A stretch of 64,000 nucleotides of DNA, from contig VWZX01010273.1 of NCBI GenBank assembly GCA_013399015.1, forward strand, positions 7,639,385 through 7,703,384, in the 5' to 3' direction. Shown one piece after another: positions 13,901 to 25,900 of the stretch. Both the position numbers and the translations under genes were made by a program. This stretch comes from Galbula dea. Its lineage: Eukaryota > Chordata > Aves > Piciformes > Galbulidae. The first letter of the stretch is position 1. The number at the start of each line of letters is the position of its first letter. The notes under the pieces are model-generated. The model did no database searches, was not told where the DNA came from, and saw only the letters and a list, made by a program, of their open reading frames with translations.

Positions 13901-16900
13901 TCTGCATGTAGAGCCACATCTAATGCTGCATTATGGCTGCACTTGGCAGGCACAAGCTTGCATTTAAAAACTTGTCAAGAGTATTTATAAGGTTACATGA
14001 ACAAATGTTCTCCAGCCAAAAGAGCTATTAATGTACTTTGAAATACTAGCTAGTGGCTGCTACTATGGCAGACAAGACAGGTTAAAAAGTTGTTGCAGGC
14101 TTAGAGAAGGATGAGAATAGAAAAGCCCAGACACTGAAATGGAGGCCCCTTAATTTTTGGATTTATAGCTGGAGCCACCAAAGGAGTGGGATGTAAGAGT
14201 TTCTCCTTGGCCATGTTGTGCAACAAACAGTACAGCAAGAAATAGAAGGAGATGGATTCCTCCCACCCTGAGATGTAACACCACTGCTCTAAAACCACAT
14301 AGCGTGTTGTGGTCATGGGAAAGAAAACAGTTTAGGATGGAAATGAGTGTCCCCTGGGAGGTCAGAGTTCAGCCAGAAAATGAAATCCACAGAAAAATGA
14401 ATGCATAAGAAAAGAAAGAAATGTCAAAAGGACCAACAAGAGCCAAACAGCTTAAGATATGATGCCTCCTAAAAAGAAACAAGCTGTTTTTTGTGTGGTT
14501 TGTTAATTCCCTCTGCAAGTGTAACATAACAGCTCTCAAAAAGCCTGGTATTGTGCAAGGGAAGTCTAAAGGCAAAGTCTACCATGTGGAAAGAGGAGAG
14601 CCACTTCATTTAAATAGGACTTCAGTGGAGCTTTTGGCCTACATTTCCTAACTGGACAGTAGAGTATCTGATGTTAAGAGGTCCAATTCATCTGGAAGAA
14701 AGAAGGATCACACTGTGGGAATCATCTGCAGAGTTTCTGCTGCTAGGTCATCCTGGGTTGAAGCAACGTCATCTTAGAAGCATCTGTTTAAAGTGCAATC
14801 CTGCCCCATTGCACAAGTCTACAAATCTCAGTAGAAGATACAACTATTTTAAGGTCAAGCAAGAATATCCTGCTCCTATGTCCAAAGTCTGAAGCAGAAA
14901 ACAGCTGGCAGATGAATTCCAAGATCAATTTAACACATACTGCACGTGTAGAAAAACACTGGGTGTAAATCCACCTTTTGGATTGGAATACAACCTCAAC
15001 CCACCCCCCCTCTTCTGGGATGGAAACTGCTTGGCAGCACTGTTGAACAGAACTCACCTCCACATGTTAAGAGATTCTGTAGAAGCACAAGGTGCTCAGG
15101 GCATGAACACCTTGGAGTCCCATCGCCTTTGGCAATGCAGATGTGAGAACAGCCACCATTGTCCCTGGAGCAGGGATGCAAAGCTGGAGAAACACACAGA
15201 GAAGACCATCAGACAGCACAGAAGAAAACAGAACTGCTCCTAGCTAGGGCAAAGGCACAAAACCACTCACTAACCACTTCTGTTTGAGTAACCAAGATTT
15301 CATGACGAGTGAAGAGGAAGATTAATGCAGGATTCCCCAGCTCAGTGCTCAAAATCTGATTCACTCCTTCACAAGGACTACATTTCTCCCAGTTACAGAG
15401 ACATGGGGACCTTTAAAGGACTCCTCAAAGGGAATTGGGAGTTCACATGAAGAGAAATGAGAAGGCAAATTTGAGAAGGCCACATTTAGAGTGTACCTAG
15501 ACATCCTAGCTGCACTTCTAGGGGAGCCAGGCACCAAGCATTAACATATCTCACTGCAGACTGCCAAGATCCAAACCCCCAGGAGTTCACCTTTAATCCT
15601 AAAGAGCCCTTAATATCTAGCCCTTCCACCTCCCTGTAACTCACAAAACTGCAGTGTGAGCACACACAGTTGATTTCTATTTCTTTTTCTAAAGATAGGA
15701 AGCTACATGGTTGTGTTTGCCAATCAGTTAGCCAGGAGCCCTGAGTACCTGACAGCAGAATCACTCCAAATGAACAGGAGGTGGATGAGGAGAAGTGAGG
15801 TCACTGTCAGAAGACACTCAGTCTCCTGCCTACTTATTTAAGCTGAAATCTGAGCATCTGCTGGAGTGATCTGTGGGGCAGTAGCCTGTGTCAGTTGTGA
15901 TGCTGCAGAACAATGCATTCCTAGTAAGGGCCACGACTTTTCACAGGGAAGAAATGGTATGGGCATCATAATTCCTATGCCAAAATTGTTTTCTGTGTCC
16001 AGGCTTCTCAGCAACCTGTTCTCATCTTTAACCCCCTCTTGCTCCCCTCTTGTAACAGAAGTCCCCTATGTAGGCCAGTTTTCAGCTGCAAAAGGCGGCT
16101 CCTTTCAGTACTGCTGCAAAAATGCACCTTCCCCAGACAAGACAACTCAGCAGAGGCAACAAAGCTGAAAGAGGCCACTGCCACGTTTCCCACATCTTGT
16201 TTGTGCTTTTATATCCTCTGTTTTTTACTGCTGTTAAGCAGGAGGAGCTGCAGATTGTCACTTTGAGGAGGGATTACTTGAAGAGGTTTTTCCACACTCT
16301 TCCTCAGACCACAGGAACCTGGACAACCAGTCCAGAAAAAGGAAGGTTCTGTATGTGTCAGATGTCCCCTTTCAGAAGGGAGCACCTAAAGTGGTTCCCC
16401 CTCTGATGGGAGAGACATTCCATATCCACATTAATTCACTGTAGGAGCTTCCTGCCCATTCTCTCTCCCTCACTGGAGGCTTTCACTTGATTGTGCTGAG
16501 TCAAATCATGCTTTACACAGGGGTCTGAAACCCCTGGAGAAAAGGCAGGTACAATCCTTTCCTTTCCTTTCTAAAGGTTTTTCCAAGTCTTAGTACTTGG
16601 TTGTACTTAAAAGAAAATTAACAACCATAATCAGAAGTAGCTTTTAGAGTGACCAGTACCATCTGAGTTTGCACAAAGCAGGTGACCAAGTGCTGTATTC
16701 TACCTGTGCAGAAATACTCATCTGGACAAGAATGAGAAACTAGTTTCTCCTCCTCTTCTAGGAGACCAACTGGCCAAGTCGAAAGCACTCCATGACTTCC
16801 TTGAAGCTCCCTGAACAACATTCTGTCAATACTCAGCTGGAGACAGTGACTTAAGAGGGAGAGACATCAGCTACTGAAAGCAACTCACAGAACTCCTCCA

Positions 16901-19900
16901 TGTCAAGCTCTTCCACAGCATGGATGCCAGTCAGGTGAGCAATTCGGCCTTGAATCCTAGTCCTTTTGTAGCCATTGACTTTCTCCACCCTCTCAATCAT
17001 CTGCTGCTGCCGATCAATCCAGTAGAGGTGGTTGCCCAGGACGGTGAGTCCCATGGGCTGCAGAATGTTGGAGTCCTCCAGGGTCACGCGGTTAGCGCCT
17101 AGATCAACAGAAGCACAGACTAGTTCCACACCCAGTTGACTTCTAACTCAAGCCTTAACAACAACCCAACCAAACTAAGCTCTGTTCACTGGCCTCACTT
17201 GTCTAAGCAAACCAAGGCTGTGCTGGTTGAGCCTTGTCTCAGGTCCCTAGATAGGAATTGGCCATGATGATCCTCCTGGGTCTCTTCCAACTCAGGACTT
17301 TCTGTGATATGCAACCAGTTGCCACGGCAGGAGGACAAGCAGATGCAGTAGTCAGGCAGCCAGGACCAGCCATGCTGTGTTCCATAGGACTGTGTACAGT
17401 CCCTAAAAGCCTGGCTCACTGCTACAGACTCAGCTCTTGAGCCAAAATCTCTACAACACCGAGCAGTAAGCTTTGTGGGAACCTAAAAGCAAGAGAGAAA
17501 CACAACCAACTAGCTTCACTGCTTTTACTCATCTAAAACTCATTCCTTGTGCAAAGCAGGAGGCAAGTTCCCAAACCCTATCCCAGGTTATCTATCACAA
17601 CCACAGAGATATAACCATGAAAGAGCAGCTCATAGCTAACAGCCACTCCTCTTCCCCCACCTCCTTTTCCGTTCAGGAGACTCAAACCCCAAGTAACTCA
17701 GCATGCTTCTTAAGGGGGAACATTATCAAATGCTGAGGTTTTCTGCTCTACAGGAAGGTGTGAAAGTCAGCTCAGGTAGAAATGCATTTAGGACTGCTTT
17801 TAACTTGAATTGCTTGCAGTCTTCTACTGTGTGCTGCCCTACACTTAGTGGCATTTAACTGCTGCTTTTGTTAGGCCTGTCCAGGGTGAACAAAAGGTTC
17901 CAGATGATTCTATTAGTTCACAGAAACCATTTTGAGGCTGTGTATGCCTATGTAGACTGGATAGATTTGACTTTAAAAGTGAGGAATTCAACCAAAATCC
18001 TAACTTGGTGCTTCTTCTGCTCTCATATTTCATTTTGGAATGAAGACCTTCTGTCTGCTTGCATTTAAAGAAATAAAAGTTTTGGTTATTTACACAAAAT
18101 GTGATTATAGAATCTGGATACATAGTAAAAATGCTCTGAGCACTGGATTCAATTAGTCTGCTGCATAAATTATGTCGAGCTCAGCCAAGCATACAAATGT
18201 AACATTCATTTCAGTTACAGAATCTACCAGGTTTTGCATATAGAGATGTTCTTTTCTTCTCCTAAACAGGTCTTAAAACATAGAAATACTAGGAAACATT
18301 TTGACTAAAGAAGGTTCTCAGTGAACAAAGCTCAGTGATCATTTGCCCTGCAACCTCCTGAACACCTTTAGCTCCCTTGAACTCCAGTGCCATTGGATTA
18401 TTCACAGGCAACTGTGCCAGACTAAGCCTCACATTTTGACCCCACAGCACAATTTCCAGCTGCATTCAGGATCCCTTGAGACCAGGAAAAGCCTCATTTC
18501 AACTTGACAAAAAGCCACTGAAGAGTTATGCAAACTTTCCAAGCCATAAGGAAAGAACAAAAGGGCATGGGGGAGGTGATTTAGGGGAACCATGACTGGC
18601 AACACCTATTTAAATATCTGATCTTGCAAGACTTGCTTCCAGAACATCTCCAAAGTCAAACGGCTCCGAGTGGCAATCATTGCAGAGATATTTATCCCAA
18701 TCCCATCAAAGACGGGAGCCTACCAGCCATTGTAACTGCCTACACAGGACTGGCAACAGGGGAGAGAGCAGTCACTGGGGTCAGCATCAAAGAGGGAATG
18801 ATGTCCTCTACATACACACAGTCCCAGTGTTGAACTGCATACCACATACCTGACAAGTCACAGCTCTCAATGCGCTTCAGATCTGCATCGACCCAGAAGA
18901 GCTTCCCCAGTTTATTGTCGATCACCAGAGCTACCGGTCGCACCAAGCCAGTTGTGAACAGCACTTCTCTCTCTGTGCCATCAAGGGCTGCACGTTCAAT
19001 CTTGGGAGCTCTCTCTTGCATGTTGGTGAAGTACATGTACCTGAGAAGAAAGACACCAGCTGCTTACCCTGGGAGCTTCAGAAGGGAGGCGACTCACCTT
19101 TGCACACAGGTTCTGTGTTGTTAACTGGGCTAAACTGTTGGCTGTTGCTCCCAGCTGCAAAGATCTAGATCTGTCAGCTGCAGAACCCCTGCAGGACTTG
19201 TGATAATTAGCATATTGAGATATCCTGAAATTAATAAGAGTTTGTCCTGAACAGAGCAGGCCAGAAAATGCCACAGCATTCAGCCCTGGGCAGCACTGCT
19301 GGCAGCACTGGTCCTGCAGCAGAGGTGAGGGTTCCGAGAGCCTAGCACAGACTTTCTGCAACCATCTTTGGGTGAAGCTGTCCCTCTCTGTCAGTCAAAG
19401 CCCAGCAGCTCTTTCTGACAAAAACCCACTAACTGTCACCTCCTCTGTTTCTGGGTGGCCTTCCTTCTCAGCAAGCAGAAGTTCCTGCCAAACTCAGAGG
19501 AGCAATGATCACAAAAGGCAGAACAACTGGGGATGGCATGTTCCTGATGCCTTAGTCCCATCAATCCTTTATTCCTGCCCAAGCCAGTTCAGCTGCAAAC
19601 AGAAGTCTCTGCCCTCCACCTGCATAGGGGAAAAAGGGCTTGTCCACCCACATAATGAACCAAGAACTCCCTCAGGGAAAAGTCCACTTTTTTTTTTTCC
19701 AGTGGTCAATAACATGAGCCAACTCCTTAATAGACAGCAGGTTCTGCACAGCCTTTCTGGGTGGCACAAGGAGGAGAGGCAGCAGTCAGAATGAACAGCC
19801 AAGGGAGAGGTGGAAGGAAGGAGTTCTGGAACTAAGGCAGAAAAAGTTCAGTACCCAGATCACTCATTCAGCTCTCCCAGGAAGTCAGTGTTCAGTACAC

Positions 19901-22900
19901 TCTTTCCCCCAGCTTTTCCTCCTTTACTTTAAAAACAGATATATCTGTAAATCATTTGAAAACCTGACCAGAAAAGTTGAGAGCTTTAGATGCCAAGAAA
20001 TCCAAACTCCCATTTTAATGGAGAAAGCAGATAAGCTTTTGTAAACACAAACTATGTCCAAGTGACTTAGTCCCAATAAGATTAGAATCTGTCCTCTAAT
20101 CCCCCTCTCCCCACACCAGCTTTTAAACTGTGCAGAGTACACTGAGTATTGTATAAAATACTAATCCTACAAATGCTCCAGACAGAGTCTCTGGGTACTG
20201 CTGGATCCACACAGTTACAAAATACTGTCTTTCAACATTTGTCAAGCACATAAGAAGCCACTGGGTAGTAAATTGGGACTGAAGAATCTAACTTATTAAA
20301 GAGAACAGTAAAGGACCACCTTTAACCATGAAGAATGAAGCTGCTGATCACCTGAAGTGGAGGTGGAGGTCTGCTGAATCTACCCAGAACTGCACTGCAG
20401 CAAAACAACATATTTAATTCCTGTGGGAAACCATTCTAATGCATTCTACCTGGTTTAATTCATTACAGCAGGTTTTGAGATACACATCAAGGCAGAAGTA
20501 ACTTTAAACTGTATGGAACATAAGGGGGTTGTTTATACTATTACATTAGCAGGAATAGTTGTATCATAGGAGAAATCCCTTTTTTTTCCCTCCCCCCTGG
20601 AAACATCTGGTTTATAACAACCAAACCTTCATGAGACAGACCCCCAAGGTGACACAAACAGAGTGTAAATTCTCCTGGTGTTCCCATTAGGTGCTGGGGC
20701 TGTGCACTCAGGCAGTGAACAGAATGAGGTGGTTTTGTTCTGCTTTGTTCCCCCCCAAGGCTTAGTTCCTCACTCTAACCAACCCCACGCCTGCATGCAT
20801 CACACCAAAGACAGGAGAGAAAGCTGAATGCCTTTAAAAGCCAGAATTATACAAGCAGCCAACCTACATCCTCAACAATTAAACATGGAAGAAGTCTCCT
20901 TTTCCAAACAGAGGGATTCAACCCAAGAGTGCTGTGGGCAAGGGAGCAGGGAGAGGAAGCTCACCCTCGCTCTGCGTTCACCACGATGGCTCTGGGCTTG
21001 TCGTGCTCCCCACGCAGCACCATCCCGATGGACTCCCCAGTCAGCCTCTGCACATTGACTGAGTTTGTGGCCTCACAGGTCCAGTACATGGTGTGGCTGT
21101 ATATATCAATGCTGAGGTCATGTGGCTGCTTCTCTGGGTTCTGGCTTTGGCTTGGAGTACTCATGACAGTGAAAGGCTGCAAGACAACACAGAATCGTTA
21201 AGGTGGGAGAAGATCTCGAAGATCATCCAGTCCAACCACCAACCTAGCACCACCATGGCACTAAACCATGGCCCTAAGGACCACATCTATGTGTTTTTTA
21301 AACACCTCCAGGGATGGTGACTTCACCACTGCCTTGGGCCAATGCCTACCAACTCTTTCTGGGAAGAAAATCTTCCTGCTATCCAATCTAAACCTCCCCT
21401 GGTGCAACTTGAGGCCATTTCCTCTTGTCCTTTCACTGGTAACCTGGGAGAAGAGACCAACTCCCATCTCACTCCAACCTCCTTTCAGGTAGCTGTAGAG
21501 AGAGCCAAGGTCTCCCCTGAGCCTCCTCTTCCTCAGACTAACCAATCCCAGTTCCCTCAGCTGCTCTTCATAAGACTTTTTCTCCAGACCCCTCACCAGT
21601 CTTGTTGCCCTTCTCTGGATACCCTTCAATGCCTCAATGTCCTTCTTGTAGTAAGGGGCCCAAAACCAAACCCAGGATTTGAGGAGGGACCTCACCAGTG
21701 CCAAATATAGGGGGATGATCACTTCTCTGGTCAAACACATGGGGAATAATTTCCAGTAGTTATCTGGATGATTGATGGAAGAACACTGATTACACACACA
21801 GAGTGGTTTACCTACCTGACGGTCCAGAAACACCTAAAACCACTCACAAGGAAACAACACATAGAGAAAATACAACAAAACTCAACAGAAAAAAGAGATG
21901 TGCTTCAAACTGTAGATTAGAGGAAAAACATCTGGACAAGAAAATGGTGCAAAACTCCCCAGAAAGCAGTTGTGGGGCCTCCTATAAGTAGAAAGGATTA
22001 GCAGGAGATGGAAGAAAACAATAGTGAATGTTGATGCATGGAACAACCTTGAATGAAACAATCCAAGAAACAAGGAAGGTAACCTTCTGGCCAGACCTGC
22101 ACTGTTAGACAAATCTCTGTCTCTTGCCAAAGTCTCCTTACTTTATTATTTATAGTGTAGCAGTTATTCATTTTCTTTAAGCTCTGGCTTCTCCTAAAAC
22201 CTAAGATCTTCTAATGAGACTTGGTTCTGCTTGCTTACATGTCAAATGGCTACAGCTCTGCCTCACACCCATACTAACAACATCACTTTGCTTTCACCCT
22301 CAGAGGTCTTAAAGGTCTTTAAGGTCTTCTCTTGTTGTTAAAGACCTTAGAGGTCTTTAAGATAGACCTTACAAAACTTTATTCCCTTCAACCCCTCCCA
22401 ACCCAGCTAACAGATTATTTACCACCTTTTAAAACTCTGTGCTGAACACTAACATAGACTTCCATCCTTCCTTTCTGTGAGGAGCACTGGAGCATATGAA
22501 CAAATCCCTGAAGGAAAAGAATCTTTCTCTTGTTGTTTGTTGAACGTTACAGAGGCTCCATGAGTCTACAGCCAATCCCAGTGCCCCTGGGACAGTAACA
22601 CTGCTGGCAGGGCTCCCAAAATTCAAGTAGCCTTCAAAAGGTGACTGCTTCTGGTGACATGATAATGGTGAGGGGAAAACAGTGGCTTCCTTAAGTGCCC
22701 TAATGCAGTGCTCCAATCCAAACACAAAAGCAGTACCAGGAAAAGTTCATATGGGTCAAGAAGGCTGAAGATACCATTACATGCTCAGCTTAAATCAAAT
22801 GAACTACTCAACAAGGCATGACTTGTGAAAGTTACATTTCCACAACCTGGTTTTAAGCCTGCAAGTCATGCATAGTGATACACAGGCTTTTTTGGTTTTG

Positions 22901-25900
22901 ATCTAAAGCTTTATTCTTATTTTGCCTCAGCAATGTGCCTGGAAATAAAAGGGCATCATCCTTTCCCTGAAATCCAAGGTAACATTGGCCAGGTATGAAA
23001 TTCATATGCTTGCAAACAGCAAGGTTTAGCAAAATTAAGTCAATACAATTAGTGAAAATTGGAAAGTTAAGATTTGCAGGGGATCTGCATCTTCAAAGCT
23101 GTGTGACCAAGGTAGAGGAAAACACAGAGCAAATGAATCTCCGTTGCAATTTGCACCTAGCAAGTACCAAAGCAAAACTAGACTGCAACAATTAGCACCT
23201 AGCCTAATCCCCCAAAAAGCAAGGGCAACACCTAGCTAGCTGCTCATCCCAACACATCCCTCCCAACCTTAAAAGAAATGGTCAAGAAATAAAAGGGTCA
23301 TCTCTTCCCTTAAGGGAAACCATAAAACTTCTTAGTCTCTAGATGCACCAAGAGACCAGTCACTTCCCCTGGTATCATGTCCTGTGGTTTAGCTATGACT
23401 GCCCAAGGGCTAGGAAAATAGAAGTTGCCCACTCTCTTTTTAGCTTTATATTCCTATTCCAACCCTAGTTTTCAAAGAATCTGTTATCTTGACCTGGGAA
23501 TTAAGCTATGTTAACAGATAACACTGCCTGGAAGAACAGTAGACTTCTTTCCACTGGGGTGTGAATAACTAGCCCAAAAGAATAATGTCCCCAACTCAGG
23601 AAAACAATGAAGCATGTGGATAAGCCTATCCCTATCTGGCACAGCAATCAACTCTACATTCACTCTGGGTTTAACTACAGCTTGGACAGCTGAGAGGTTT
23701 TATTCTGAGAGAGCTTTACAGTGATGACAGTATTATCACACCACTGGCATGCACAATATTGATTTTAGGATACACTTGATCTGTCTGGAGGGTAAGCAGT
23801 GAGTCTGCCTTGCTTCAGTGCCCACTCTTAATTCAAGATGGAAATGCAAGGCTTGTACTTCCAGGCACACATAATCTACTACTGTTGCCTATTATACTTT
23901 GGGCATAAATGAAAATCATCATCCTAAAAGCCTTCAGTAATTTTCACACAGAAACAGAATCACAGAATCATTCAGGTTGGAAGAGACCTCTAAGATCATC
24001 AAGTCCAACCATCAACCTAGCACCACCATGCCACTAAACCATGGCCCTAAGGACCACATCTAGACATGAATAAGGGCTGGCAAGAGCAAAATTTAAACTG
24101 ATGATTCCTTGGTGCAGGTGACAGAAGAGGAAAATCAAAGACAAAGTCCAAAGCACACAAGAAGATGACACAAAACTCCATAGACCATGGAAAACTTGCC
24201 TGAGTGCCATCATCTTTGGCTCTTTTGATGATATTCTGACGTCCATCCACCCAGTAGATGAACTTATCCAAAGGATCATAATCAATAGCCTTGACATTCC
24301 TGAGACCATGCAGAGGCAGGATGATATCTGGACTTTGCTGATCATCCGGTATCATTCGGCTAATGGCAGATTTCTGGCTGAACAACAGGAAACTGGCAGG
24401 GGCTGAAAGAAGCCAAAAGAGAAAAATGAAACTCACACAGGCAAAAATGCACCCACAGAGAAGACAAAGAATATTTAGGATAAAAGCAGGGACAGATAAT
24501 TATATCCATAGTGAAAATGATGGTAATTGGTAACTGGAGATTTTTGCTATGGAGTTGAAAACCTTTCTTTGGGTACTTGTGGAGGGTAAATGAGCACACC
24601 TTCACACAGAGACACTTTCCTTTTCATCTTACAACAGAACTATGTTCCCCAGGTGGAATTTAAGTAACACTAGTGACTGTGAGTAACACAGTCACGGGTT
24701 TTCCTATATTAGCACTGAGTTGAATCAACCCAAAAGCACTTCTAGTAAAATAACAAAGACCAGACTTGACAGTGCTGTTATTTCTGAGGTGTGAAATCCA
24801 AATCTCCAGCCCAAAATGGATACACAACTCCAGGCTCTGTCCTCATGTTTAAAAAGTCAGAACCTTTGAAATGAACTCGTGCTACCCCTTCCCTTTCTAC
24901 ACTGAAACGGATCACAAGCACCTGGGAGCCACAGGCACTGAAGATAATCACAGCAAACAAAAAAGCTTACAACTACAGTTCCTGCTGTTGGGATCCAGGG
25001 TGTAATGAGCAGCACAGCCACACCTAAACCCATTTGGTATGGCCAGGCACAAGTGACCACAGTGGCCGTTATTCTGCATGCAATCATTCAAGCCATCCTG
25101 CCGTGAAGAATGGAAGACCAATATATCCATCACAAAATCCAGATGGCCCTGAATGAGTGTCCTGTTCTTCCCACTGGTCTTGTCTGCTCTTTCTATGCTG
25201 TGAAGATTCCAGTCTGTCCAGTAGATGTAGTCACTGTACTGGGTTAATCCAAAGGGATGAGGTAGATCATCTGCGATGATTTCTCGTTCTTGTCCTGCAA
25301 AAGTAAAGACAATCAATTCAAGAGCAGTTCCCAAGTCATGAAAGGAAGAGTCTGACTGGCACCAAGAAAAGGTTTCTTCTTCCCTTTTGAAAGTAAAAGC
25401 CTCATTTCCCAAGTCAACATCAGGGGATTCATTAATAAGCAGGGTCTGCTCAAGGGTAACCTAAACACTTGCATTCAGAAACCTTACCCTGCTAACCCTC
25501 TTGCCTACACAACGATCTGAAACCTTGCCAGTGCATTGTCATTTCAATACATCCTACTCTAGGTTATCCCAAATAGTTACTGGAAAACATATCTGAGACT
25601 ACTGTCAGTTCCAGGAACCACTTAGGCCAGTAAAACCCCCAATTAATATGCATGAAAGCAACAGCACGTGACAGACTTTAGATTCACAGACAAAAGAACT
25701 ATGAGAAATGATGGTGTTTCAGGCAAGAAGCACAGACCTTCTGCTGTGCAGTTCAACATTCAGCTGTCCCAAGAGATCAGGAAACCACTTGTTTAGCAGC
25801 TATCACAACACTCCCAACACACAGTGCCTCAGTTAGCAACATTCAGAACAGATTTAACACCTTCCAGAGCATCAGATGGCCTCTGCCAGAGAAGCATTAC

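Larger units (their letters stand above)
21177..24199 (-). other. LRP5 intron 13 (GC-AG intron with a CR1 at its acceptor)
   Basis: 3023 bp. The donor is GC (GCAAGT at 24199-24194) and the acceptor AG is at 21178-21177. It holds two sense-oriented CR1 elements (21188-21745 and 23955-24063) and a perfect 11-bp inverted repeat near 22312-22348. The rest is unique-looking. Confidence 0.9.

Noticed and set aside
21261..21833. 190-codon open frame on the minus strand
   Set aside because: It is the decayed C-terminus of CR1 ORF2 fused to flanking intron, not a host gene or a working reverse transcriptase.
24190..24200. Extending exon 13 to a GT donor downstream
   Set aside because: The nearest GT breaks the frame into exon 14, and later ones would add residues with no homology. 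The GC donor fits both frame and consensus.
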